Positions 1-5,115 are shown, numbered from the stretch's first letter. The stretch is DNA of 8,554 bases from Calditrichia bacterium (GCA_027039465.1 JALWEA010000447.1:1-8554); one strand, 5' to 3'. The notes: generated by a model not told the origin, from the letters alone. Program-made: numbers and translations.

Positions 1-142
1 GCGGTAAAATAGCTAATGTGGAAAAATCTTTATTGCTGCAATGCATGCCCAAATCGTTCCAACCGATGATAATGTACTTTTGCGCAAAAAGATTGGTGGA
101 GAGTAAAAATAAAATAACTAGTGAAAAATGTTTTAATTTCAT
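1..142 (-). CDS. Secreted protein with N-terminal GWNDLGMHC motif (5' part only)
   Basis: I read 47 codons on the minus strand from an ATG at 142 to the window edge, with no stop. The product begins with a classical signal peptide: MKLKH, then the hydrophobic run FSLVILFLLSTNLFA, then a likely signal peptidase cleavage after A20 (LFA|QK). The predicted mature protein starts QKYIIIGWNDLGMHC and continues into a segment ending AILP. A strong Shine-Dalgarno site GGGAGG (148-153) sits 5 bases before the ATG, which fixes the start. The GWN-LGMHC signature with a following ILP resembles, from memory, uncharacterised exported proteins of environmental bacteria; I know of no established function. It starts 30 bases after the DUF2892 stop, so it is probably the third gene of a crp/fnr-DUF2892 transcript. 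The rest lies outside the window. That it is a real exported-protein gene is fairly sure; function is unknown. Confidence 0.8.
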   Translation of the reverse strand, partial: MKLKHFSLVILFLLSTNLFAQKYIIIGWNDLGMHCSNKDFSTLAILP

Positions 143-172
143 TTCAACCTCCCTGAATTTAAAAAACAGGAT

Positions 173-361
173 TTAATTGTCCGATCGATTGGTATTTATA
201 TGGCATGGCACATACATAGGACACCAGCTTGTGAATGCCACAAAAAAAGGAATAACAGACAAAGCACCCCACCAGCTTTTATAATAAATTCCCGCTGCCA
301 GAATAATTAGTCCGATAATAATCCGTATGATTTTGTCGGTTTTCCCTACATTTTTCTCCAT
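173..361 (-). CDS. DUF2892 (YgaP-like transmembrane domain) inner membrane protein
   Basis: This 62-residue protein matches the DUF2892 family: an N-terminal MEKNVGKTDKIIRIIIG segment, a first hydrophobic helix (about 11-25), a WWGAL turn, a second helix (about 32-45), and a C-terminal CP-x-Y motif ending INTN. The family forms a two-helix membrane hairpin, known as the C-terminal part of the rhodanese YgaP and as stand-alone small proteins often found with sulfur or redox genes. No rhodanese domain is attached here. An unusual point is the tail: C47-P-M-Y-V-P-C53-H54, where many relatives in my recollection have CPLYxxxGINT, so a second Cys and a His sit where Leu and Gly are usual. A GGAGG site (370-374) lies 8 bases before the ATG. 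It lies 69 bases downstream of the Crp/Fnr gene with no terminator between. Family assignment is firm; the molecular role of the family is poorly defined. Confidence 0.9.
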   Translation of the reverse strand: MEKNVGKTDKIIRIIIGLIILAAGIYYKSWWGALSVIPFFVAFTSWCPMYVPCHINTNRSDN

Positions 362-430
362 TGTTTTTCCTCCGGATTCTTGATTTTCGTTTTAAAGTAG
401 TAAAGTAAATATGGAATGTCTGTAACAAAG

Positions 431-1117
431 TCACATTGCTTTATTTTTAAGCATTGATTGCAATAGTTGGGGATCCGTAATTTTGATGTGTCCGCGCGAC
501 AAATCAATGGCCCTGCGCATCTCAAGATCTTTAAGAATTCGGCTGATAACCTCACGTGCCGTTCCTAACTCAAAAGCAAGTTGTTGGTGGGTTAGCCGAA
601 TGTCTTTATTCTCATTTTGAAAATATTTTTCAAGCAACAAACGAATAACGCGCACGTCCATGCGTTTAAAAGTGATCTCTTCAATGGTAGCGATGGTATC
701 CGATAAACGTTTACTGAATAATGCGCACAGGTATTTTTGCCATTCGGGATATTTTAGCATCCAAACGCGTACCGTTTGTTCCGGAATGAGTAGAACTTCA
801 CCCGCAATTTCCACTTTGGCCACAGCCGGAAATTCACCCTGGCTAAAAATGCAGGAAGTGGTTAAAATGCAACTTTCACCTTTTCCGAAACGATACAAAG
901 TAATTTCATTGCCATTTTCTCCGATTTTGAACACACGAAATTGACCGGATAGAGCAACGGGTAAAGCCGCGCAGTGATCGCCTTCCCAGTAAAGGGTTTT
1001 ACCGGATGGAACTTGGAGTAATTGCGCATGCTGCCGAAATTCTTCTAAGAACTCCGCAGAAGCGGAGCGCAAAAAGGGCAGCGCCTGGTAAATTTGGTCG
1101 GATAATGAAATACTCAT
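431..1117 (-). CDS. Crp/Fnr-family transcriptional regulator
   Basis: This 228-residue protein has the two-domain Crp/Fnr layout: an N-terminal cyclic-nucleotide-binding-type beta-roll (about 15-125), a long dimerisation helix (about 130-150), and a C-terminal winged helix-turn-helix (about 152-215). The recognition helix lies in GTAREVISRILKDLE (185-199). The effector pocket does not look like a cAMP site: the RSA phosphate-binding motif of CRP is replaced by GESC83-ILTTSC89 followed by EFPA. The N-terminal cysteine cluster of FNR is also absent. Cysteines are at 49, 83, 89 and 131, so a thiol or redox signal is possible but unproven. Regulators with a similar GxSCIL-SC segment are, from memory, often found beside DUF2892 and rhodanese genes, which fits the neighbour here. 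The Shine-Dalgarno site before the ATG is weak (AAAGAGA). A palindrome at 1202-1217 may be an autoregulatory operator. Family certain; signal unknown. Confidence 0.93.
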   Translation of the reverse strand: MSISLSDQIYQALPFLRSASAEFLEEFRQHAQLLQVPSGKTLYWEGDHCAALPVALSGQFRVFKIGENGNEITLYRFGKGESCILTTSCIFSQGEFPAVAKVEIAGEVLLIPEQTVRVWMLKYPEWQKYLCALFSKRLSDTIATIEEITFKRMDVRVIRLLLEKYFQNENKDIRLTHQQLAFELGTAREVISRILKDLEMRRAIDLSRGHIKITDPQLLQSMLKNKAM

Positions 1118-1201
1118 TTATGGTTGTCTCTTTCCCTTTTAAATTACAAACATTGGAAGTACGCGTTTTATTCCTTGATGGATATATTATTGCATGTATT
1201 C

Positions 1202-1217
1202 GTTATTTTAGAATAAC
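1202..1217. promoter_or_regulatory. Candidate Crp/Fnr-type operator palindrome
   Basis: GTTATT-N4-AATAAC is a perfect 6+4+6 palindrome about 85 bases upstream of the Crp/Fnr start codon. FNR-type sites have the same geometry (TTGAT-N4-ATCAA), so it could be the regulator's own binding site. The bases differ from the FNR consensus, and the element overlaps the hairpin at 1210-1251, so it may instead only be part of that structure. Confidence 0.35.
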
Positions 1218-1251
1218 AGCCTGTTGTGAGGCTAATATCAGCAGCTATTCT
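1210..1251 (-). terminator. Candidate stem-loop downstream of the sensor kinase gene
   Basis: On the minus strand, AGAATAGC (1251-1244) can pair with GTTATTCT (1217-1210), including one G-U pair. Inside it AGCCT and AGGCT (1233-1229 and 1222-1218) form a 5-bp stem with a 6-base loop; a 10-base bulge lies on the 5' side. It sits about 40 bases after the kinase stop and is followed by only an A/T-rich stretch, not a proper T-run. It is a plausible but weak end of the phoB-phoR transcript. Confidence 0.3.
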
Positions 1252-1289
1252 CAGGAAATTTTTAAAAGCGTAGGTTCAGAAAGAAATTT

Positions 1290-3065
1290 TTAGCGTTCTT
1301 TCGGCAGAATGATAATAAACGTACTTCCTTTGCCTGGTTCACTGTCGATTTTTACCACACCTCCGTGCGCCAAAACGATATGCTTTACAATCGAAAGCCC
1401 CAAACCGGTACCGCCCAATTCACGACTTCTTGCTTTATCGACACGATAAAATCGTTGGAAAATACGTTGATGGTATTTAGGGGCAATACCGACTCCCGTG
1501 TCGCGTACGGTAATGCGTATTCCGGTTTGGTCTTGTGATAGCGAAACCCAAACATGCCCGCCTTCCGGACTGTATTTGATAGCGTTGTCCAGAAGATTGG
1601 TAACGGCCTGACTTAACAAAGGACCGTTCACCACCGCCATGACGGACTTGTCACTATTTAATTTAAGTGAAATTTTCTTTTGAATAGCCGCCTGCTGAAA
1701 CGTGGCAATCGCTTCCTTTAAAATGGGGTGAAGTCGTTGATTCTGCATTTCCATCTGATCGCCGCTGTGTTCCAAACGCGAAAGTTGCAATAAGTCATTA
1801 ATTATGGCATTCATGCGATCGCTATTACGGGCAATGATATTCAGGAAACGTTGACGTGTCGATTCATCCAGATTTTCTTCGCGTAAGGTTTCCACATATC
1901 CGGTAATGGTTGTGATTGGCGTCTTAAGCTCATGGGAAACATTTGCCACAAAGTCCTGACGCATGCGGTCAAGACGGATAAGTTTGGTAACGTCGTTTAC
2001 AACGATCAGCACGCCCAAATTTTCGCCTTCTTTGCTGACCAATGGTACGGCGCTAAATCGGAAGTAGCGTTTGCCGAATTCCTGGATGGTCAATTCTTTC
2101 TCGATAATTTCCTGCCGTTGCAAAGCTTGTCGGATGAAATCCAAAATAGCTTCATTTTTTAAAACTTGGGCAATTTTCTTTTTTTCTGGTTTCTCATCCG
2201 AGATGGAAAATAATTTACGTGCCGCCGGATTGAGCAAAATAATCCGCTCTTTGTAATCGACCGCAATGATGCCCTCCTGCATGCTGCGAAACATGGCTTC
2301 CCGTTCACTGCGTTGCAAAGAAATGGTTTTAATGCGCCGGTCGATTTCTTTTGCCATGGTATTTAAGGTGCGAACTAAGGTGCGAATTTCCAGCGAGCCT
2401 TTTTCGGGAAGCGGGGAAGTGAACTCTCCTTGCGCGAAGTTTTGAGCGGCTTGCTTGATTTCTTCCAACGGTTTGCTGATTCTGCGTGAAGTAAAATAAC
2501 TTATTAAAGCGGTTAAAAGAATGACAAATAAACCGCCAAACAAAAAGTGTCGCTGGAGATTTTGAAGCGATTTACGGTATGAGGTGTACGGAATAGCTAC
2601 CCGTACAAAAGACTTAAGCTTTCCATTTGCTTCATAAGGAATGGCCAAATAAACCAGTTCGCGATGCAGGGTGTGGCTTTGACGCATGGAATAACCGATA
2701 CCGTTTTGGCGGGCCTCAATGATCTCCGGCCGATTTGCATGATTGTCCATAAGCGCCGGATTTTTGTGGGAATCGCATAAGACTTTGCCATCGTCCCGAA
2801 TGATGGTAATACGGATATGCGCTTTTTTGCTAAGATTGGTAATCAACGAATCCAGTTGGTTGCCATTCGTCCAATGAGTATGATGTAAAATGGCAGAAAC
2901 CAATTGAGCCCGATCGGTTAAATCGGATTTGATTTTTTCGCGATAAAATTTTCCCTGGACATGCTGTTCGTAGAGCGCCAGAATAATTATGGATATGGCA
3001 ACCAGGAGCAGGTACGTGCTAAAAATTTGCGTGAATAAACGGCGTGATTTGGGTTTGAACTTCAT
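1290..3065 (-). CDS. phoR: PhoR-like sensor histidine kinase
   Basis: This membrane-bound kinase should phosphorylate the PhoB-like regulator encoded just upstream. With the ATG at 3065 it has 591 residues: membrane helix 1 (about 12-32), an extracytoplasmic domain of about 140 residues, membrane helix 2 (about 174-191), HAMP (about 192-245), PAS (about 255-362), and HisKA with the phosphoacceptor H378 in NVSHELKTP. The HATPase domain shows an N box (N490, N494 in NLLDNAIKY), a G1 box (DTGVGIA, D522), an F box (FQRFYRVD) and a G2 box (GGTGLGLS). All catalytic motifs are intact. The same frame also has a TTG at 3071 whose spacing from a weak GGA (3078-3080) is better, giving 593 residues; the start is ambiguous by two codons. 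The extracytoplasmic PhoR type is typical of Gram-positive and FCB bacteria, whereas E. coli PhoR lacks a large one. The signal is probably phosphate limitation, inferred from the partner; no pst or phoU gene is in the window to confirm it. Confidence 0.92.
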   Translation of the reverse strand: MKFKPKSRRLFTQIFSTYLLLVAISIIILALYEQHVQGKFYREKIKSDLTDRAQLVSAILHHTHWTNGNQLDSLITNLSKKAHIRITIIRDDGKVLCDSHKNPALMDNHANRPEIIEARQNGIGYSMRQSHTLHRELVYLAIPYEANGKLKSFVRVAIPYTSYRKSLQNLQRHFLFGGLFVILLTALISYFTSRRISKPLEEIKQAAQNFAQGEFTSPLPEKGSLEIRTLVRTLNTMAKEIDRRIKTISLQRSEREAMFRSMQEGIIAVDYKERIILLNPAARKLFSISDEKPEKKKIAQVLKNEAILDFIRQALQRQEIIEKELTIQEFGKRYFRFSAVPLVSKEGENLGVLIVVNDVTKLIRLDRMRQDFVANVSHELKTPITTITGYVETLREENLDESTRQRFLNIIARNSDRMNAIINDLLQLSRLEHSGDQMEMQNQRLHPILKEAIATFQQAAIQKKISLKLNSDKSVMAVVNGPLLSQAVTNLLDNAIKYSPEGGHVWVSLSQDQTGIRITVRDTGVGIAPKYHQRIFQRFYRVDKARSRELGGTGLGLSIVKHIVLAHGGVVKIDSEPGKGSTFIIILPKER

Positions 3066-3157
3066 TTTCAATTCATTTCCAGGTTTGTAGCTACGGTTTC
3101 ACACATTTTAACAATAGAACTTTACCGGAAACCTTTGATTTAACTCACCCCCTCATT

Positions 3158-3184
3158 CCCCCTCTCTTCTTCGAAGAGAGGGGG
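3158..3184. repeat. Perfect 12-bp GC-rich hairpin between phoB and phoR
   Basis: CCCCCTCTCTTC (3158-3169) and GAAGAGAGGGGG (3173-3184) are perfectly complementary with a 3-base loop. The heptamer CCCCCTC also occurs at 3148-3154, making a short direct repeat before the stem. The element lies in the 233-base gap between response regulator and kinase, where such gene pairs are usually only a few bases apart. No T-run follows on either strand, so it is not a standard terminator. It could be a dispersed palindromic repeat that inserted here or an mRNA stability/attenuation element. In the rest of the gap (3072-3157 and 3185-3304) I see no gene or clear promoter. Confidence 0.75.
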
Positions 3185-3304
3185 ATGTAATCCGGTGATC
3201 AACAAGAACTTAGCCATGATTAGCGGATGAATAGAAATCAACACCGAATATTCAAAAATTGAGAGAATCCTTAAACCACGGCATTTTTTCAAAGGTTTCG
3301 CCTT

Positions 3305-4003
3305 TTAATCAATCTCCTTCATGCGATAGCCTACACCTCGCACGGTTTCGATCATTTTCCCGGCAGGCCCTAATTTTTTTCGCAATCCCACAATTTGGAC
3401 GTCCACCGAACGTGCGGTAACAGGGTAGTTGTCTCCGTGAACGCTATCCACAATTTCATTGCGGGTAAAAACCCAGCCTGGATGGGTCATTAAAAAATAC
3501 AACAGTTCAAACTCAGTATAGGTCAATTCAATTTCTTTTTCTTTGTAAAAGACCTTGCGACGTCCCGAATCCAAACGAATATCCTGATATTCAATAATTT
3601 CACCCGAACTTTTTTGCCGGTCGTTACGCCGCAACACGCTTTTTAAACGGGCAACAAGAATTTTGGGACTGAAAGGTTTGGTTACGTAATCGTCTGCTCC
3701 CATTTCCAATCCTTTGACAATGTCCTCTTCCTCGCCGCGGGCCGTTAACATGATAATTGGGATATCTTTTGTTGCACTGTCCGATTTTAGTGTTCGGCAA
3801 ACTTCAAGTCCGCTAATGCCTGGAAGCATTAAATCCAAAATAATGGCGTCCGGCTTTTTTTGCCGTGTAAGGCGTAGCGCATCTTCACCGTTTTGCGCCG
3901 TTAATGTTCGATAACCTTGCTTTAATAAGTTAAACTCGACTAATTCCAAAATATCAATCTCATCATCAACGATCAGAATATTAAAGGGGATTTTATTATG
4001 CAT
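3305..4003 (-). CDS. phoB: PhoB-like OmpR-family response regulator
   Basis: The 232-residue protein is a two-domain DNA-binding response regulator. The receiver domain (about 6-122) has the acidic pair D13/D14, the phosphoacceptor D57 in LDLMLPG, T87 and K109, all in place. The C-terminal winged helix (about 135-230) carries ELTYTEFELLYFL and SVDVQIVGLRKKLG, with the recognition helix in the latter, and ends in VRGVGYRMKEID, as in PhoB. I chose the ATG at 4003, because GGAGA (4011-4015) lies 7 bases upstream and the protein then begins MHNKIPFNILIVDDE as expected; the same frame opens 9 codons earlier but without a ribosome site. It is the first gene of the pair, with the kinase 233 bases downstream. 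A TTAACA-type direct repeat at 4116-4132 suggests autoregulation. PhoB is the best name, but other OmpR-type regulators with PhoR-like partners cannot be excluded. Confidence 0.92.
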   Translation of the reverse strand: MHNKIPFNILIVDDEIDILELVEFNLLKQGYRTLTAQNGEDALRLTRQKKPDAIILDLMLPGISGLEVCRTLKSDSATKDIPIIMLTARGEEEDIVKGLEMGADDYVTKPFSPKILVARLKSVLRRNDRQKSSGEIIEYQDIRLDSGRRKVFYKEKEIELTYTEFELLYFLMTHPGWVFTRNEIVDSVHGDNYPVTARSVDVQIVGLRKKLGPAGKMIETVRGVGYRMKEID

Positions 4004-4010
4004 GAAATTT

Positions 4011-4015
4011 CTCCG
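4011..4015 (-). promoter_or_regulatory. Ribosome binding site deciding the phoB start
   Basis: GGAGA on the minus strand, 7 bases before the ATG at 4003. The upstream in-frame alternative at 4030 has no comparable site, and its extra nine residues (MVLCLRRNF) are not typical of the receiver domain. Confidence 0.75.
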
Positions 4016-4115
4016 CAAACAAAGTACCACAACACGTATAGTTAGTCAGAAATAAAAAAAAGCGCAAATAAATATTTTTGATATTTTAAACTTAAAGAAA
4101 AAAAGGACGGAATAT

Positions 4116-4132
4116 TGTTAATTTTTTGTTAG
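4116..4132 (-). promoter_or_regulatory. Candidate Pho box upstream of phoB
   Basis: On the minus strand CTAACA-N5-TTAACA gives two near-identical hexamers with an 11-base period, about 113 bases before the phoB ATG. PhoP boxes of Bacillus subtilis are TTAACA-like direct repeats with about 5-base spacers, and E. coli Pho boxes also have an 11-base period. Only two units are clear. AT-rich sequence makes chance occurrence possible. Confidence 0.4.
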
Positions 4133-4251
4133 GGAAGGTAATTGATATTGGAAGTTGGGAAAACCTTTGGAAACAAAATTTTATTTGAAGTGTTGTATCA
4201 GTCGAATAAATGGAAAAAACAGTCTGATGAATATTTAGTCGAAAAAATATG

Positions 4252-4280
4252 TTGACAGCCATTGAAAACTTATTTATATT
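4252..4280 (+). promoter_or_regulatory. Promoter of the tRNA-Ala gene
   Basis: TTGACA (4252-4257), a 17-base spacer and TATATT (4275-4280) form a near-perfect sigma70-type promoter. The -10 continues into TATATTTG, which also fits the TAnnTTTG element of Bacteroidota promoters, with TTG about 20 bases upstream. Transcription would start near 4287, just before the inverted repeat and about 85 bases before the mature tRNA. Confidence 0.85.
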
Positions 4281-4290
4281 TGCAAACCAA

Positions 4291-4362
4291 TTACGGGACT
4301 GATTGCTATCAGTCCCGAAACAAATGTCATCTGACTGATAGCAATCAGTCAGATGCCCGTAA
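4291..4362. repeat. 72-base nested inverted repeat in the tRNA leader
   Basis: The outer arms TTACGGG (4291-4297) and CCCGTAA (4356-4362) are complementary. Inside are two hairpins: one with 10-bp arms (4294-4303 with 4308-4317, loop TGCT), the other with 12-bp arms (4328-4339 with 4344-4355, loop AGCA). The 18-base core of the second (4333-4350) is the exact reverse complement of the core of the first (4297-4314). The RNA can therefore fold as two hairpins or as one long hairpin with a 6-base bulge and an 18-base loop. It is bounded by TA on both sides of CGGG...CCCG, compatible with a miniature mobile repeat, but it also lies exactly in the 5' leader of the tRNA precursor. Confidence 0.85.
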
Positions 4363-4372
4363 AATTTGAAAT

Positions 4373-4445
4373 GGGGCTGTAGCTCAGTTGGGAGAGCACT
4401 TGAATGGCATTCAAGGGGTCAGGGGTTCAAGTCCCCTCAGCTCCA
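4373..4445 (+). tRNA. tRNA-Ala, anticodon GGC
   Basis: The 73-base cloverleaf folds completely. The acceptor stem pairs GGGGCTG (4373-4379) with CAGCTCC (4438-4444), including the G3-U70 wobble that is the alanine identity element; the discriminator is A (4445). The D stem is GCTC/GAGC. The anticodon stem CTTGA/TCAAG carries loop ATGGCAT with anticodon GGC at 4406-4408, reading GCC and GCU. The T stem AGGGG/CCCCT encloses TTCAAGT. The 3' CCA is not encoded (CT follows the A), so it must be added by CCA transferase. It has its own promoter and terminator and stands as a single-gene unit. Confidence 0.98.
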
Positions 4446-4452
4446 CTTTAAC

Positions 4453-4481
4453 AAGCCGCCTTTGTGCGGCTTTTCTCTTTT
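4453..4481 (+). terminator. Rho-independent terminator of the tRNA gene
   Basis: AAGCCGC (4453-4459) pairs with GCGGCTT (4466-4472) across the loop CTTTGT, followed by a T-rich run to 4481. It starts 8 bases after the mature tRNA end and separates the tRNA unit from the suf operon. Confidence 0.9.
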
Positions 4482-4515
4482 ATTAACACTTCCTTAAAAA
4501 ATCCCAAATTTAAAT

Positions 4516-4544
4516 TTGACACGGAATAATCTTCGTCTTAAATT
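4516..4544 (+). promoter_or_regulatory. Promoter of the rrf2-suf operon
   Basis: TTGACA (4516-4521), a 17-base spacer and TAAATT (4539-4544) resemble the tRNA promoter in spacing and in the TAnnTTT extension. It implies a leader of about 65 bases containing both operator candidates. An alternative start is the TATTTTTG at 4579-4586, which fits TAnnTTTG and would place the two operators on either side of it, but I see no good upstream element for it. Confidence 0.65.
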
Positions 4545-4559
4545 TCGTTCCATTAAATG

Positions 4560-4574
4560 CGACCAAAAAAGTCG
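4560..4574. promoter_or_regulatory. Candidate Rrf2/IscR operator 1
   Basis: CGAC-N7-GTCG is a palindrome with the GAC-N7-GTC core found in the E. coli IscR type 1 motif (GACT-N5-AGTC). The central bases are A-rich (CAAAAAA). It is followed by TATTTAT, as is operator 2. It lies 43 bases upstream of the rrf2 start. Confidence 0.6.
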
Positions 4575-4596
4575 TATTTATTTTTGAAGTAAAATT

Positions 4597-4611
4597 AGAC
4601 CGAAAAAGTCC
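4597..4611. promoter_or_regulatory. Candidate Rrf2/IscR operator 2
   Basis: A second GAC-N7-GTC (core 4598-4610), 37 bases after the first and again followed by TATTTAT, ending 6 bases before the rrf2 ATG. Binding here could block both transcription and ribosome access. The repetition of the same motif in front of an Rrf2 gene is the main support. Confidence 0.6.
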
Positions 4612-4616
4612 TATTT

Positions 4617-5102
4617 ATGATGCGCTTTAGTAAAAAAGTGGAATATGCCTTAATCGCCATGGTTGAGATGGCGCAACAGTCCGGTTATTCCGAGCTGGTG
4701 ACGGCACGTTCGCTGTCCAAAGAGTACCGGATTCCGCCGGAGATTTTAAGCAAGGTTTTGCAAAAATTAACCCGCATCGGATTGTTGCAGTCGGTTCAGG
4801 GAATTAAGGGCGGATACACTCTGGCCAAACCGGTTGATCAAATCAATCTGCTTGAAGTGGTCGAATCCATTGACGGGCCCTTGCGCCTGGTTGCCTGCAA
4901 TACCGGCAGGCCCTGCGATTGCGAGCAGTTTTTGTTCTGTAATATTCAAACGCCCATGCAATATATTCAGGATGAATTTGCCCAATTATTGCGTACGATT
5001 ACGCTAAAAGATTTACTGACGCGAATGAAAGGCGATTTTACCTGGGTTTATGATCAAAAGAATTTCAATAAAATTGATAAATTAGTCGGACAAAGTGTTT
5101 AA
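4617..5102 (+). CDS. Rrf2-family iron-sulfur-type regulator of the suf operon
   Basis: This 161-residue protein is an Rrf2-family repressor, most likely sensing cellular iron-sulfur status. The N-terminal winged helix has the family features FSKKVEYALIAMVEMA (4-19), the recognition region IPPEILSKVLQKLTRIGLL (39-57) and the wing GIKGGYTLAKP (62-72). Four cysteines (C94, C100, C102, C108) lie in the cluster-binding loop. IscR of E. coli uses C92, C98, C104 and H107; here C94-x5-C100 matches, the last spacing is longer, and Gln replaces the His three residues after the last Cys. Two adjacent ATGs (4617, 4620) are possible starts; the second gives the more usual MRFSKK. No clear Shine-Dalgarno is visible, since operator 2 occupies that position. 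It is first in the operon, 26 bases before sufB, and should repress its own transcript. Confidence 0.93.
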   Translation: MMRFSKKVEYALIAMVEMAQQSGYSELVTARSLSKEYRIPPEILSKVLQKLTRIGLLQSVQGIKGGYTLAKPVDQINLLEVVESIDGPLRLVACNTGRPCDCEQFLFCNIQTPMQYIQDEFAQLLRTITLKDLLTRMKGDFTWVYDQKNFNKIDKLVGQSV

Positions 5103-5115
5103 GAAAAATAAGCAA

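Larger units (their letters stand above)
4004..4251. other. AT-rich intergenic region upstream of phoB and the tRNA
   Basis: This 248-base stretch lies between the divergent phoB gene and the tRNA promoter. It is very AT-rich with A and T runs and has no credible coding frame. It must contain the phoB promoter, but I cannot pick out a convincing -35/-10 pair on the minus strand. The only regular element I can support is the direct repeat at 4116-4132, listed separately. Confidence 0.6.

Noticed and set aside
346..555. Minus-strand frame of 69 codons overlapping the end of the Crp/Fnr gene
   Set aside because: It overlaps the conserved DNA-binding end of the regulator in another frame, and its product looks like random sequence.
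431..1117. Calling the regulator CRP or FNR by name
   Set aside because: It lacks both the cAMP-pocket RSA motif and the FNR N-terminal cysteine cluster.
660..1293. Plus-strand frames at 660-944 and 1006-1293 opposite the Crp/Fnr gene
   Set aside because: Antisense to a clear gene; the second runs into the intergenic region but lacks a ribosome site and any recognisable motif.
4004..4030. Nine extra codons at the phoB start
   Set aside because: The GGAGA site and the receiver-domain alignment favour the ATG at 4003.
4294..4317. Hairpin 1 as a standard intrinsic terminator before the tRNA
   Set aside because: It is followed by AAACAAATG rather than a T-run, so simple termination is unlikely.
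4291..4362. Reading the paired hairpins as a short CRISPR array
   Set aside because: There are only two units, in opposite orientation, separated by a spacer of about 18 bases, with no cas genes nearby.
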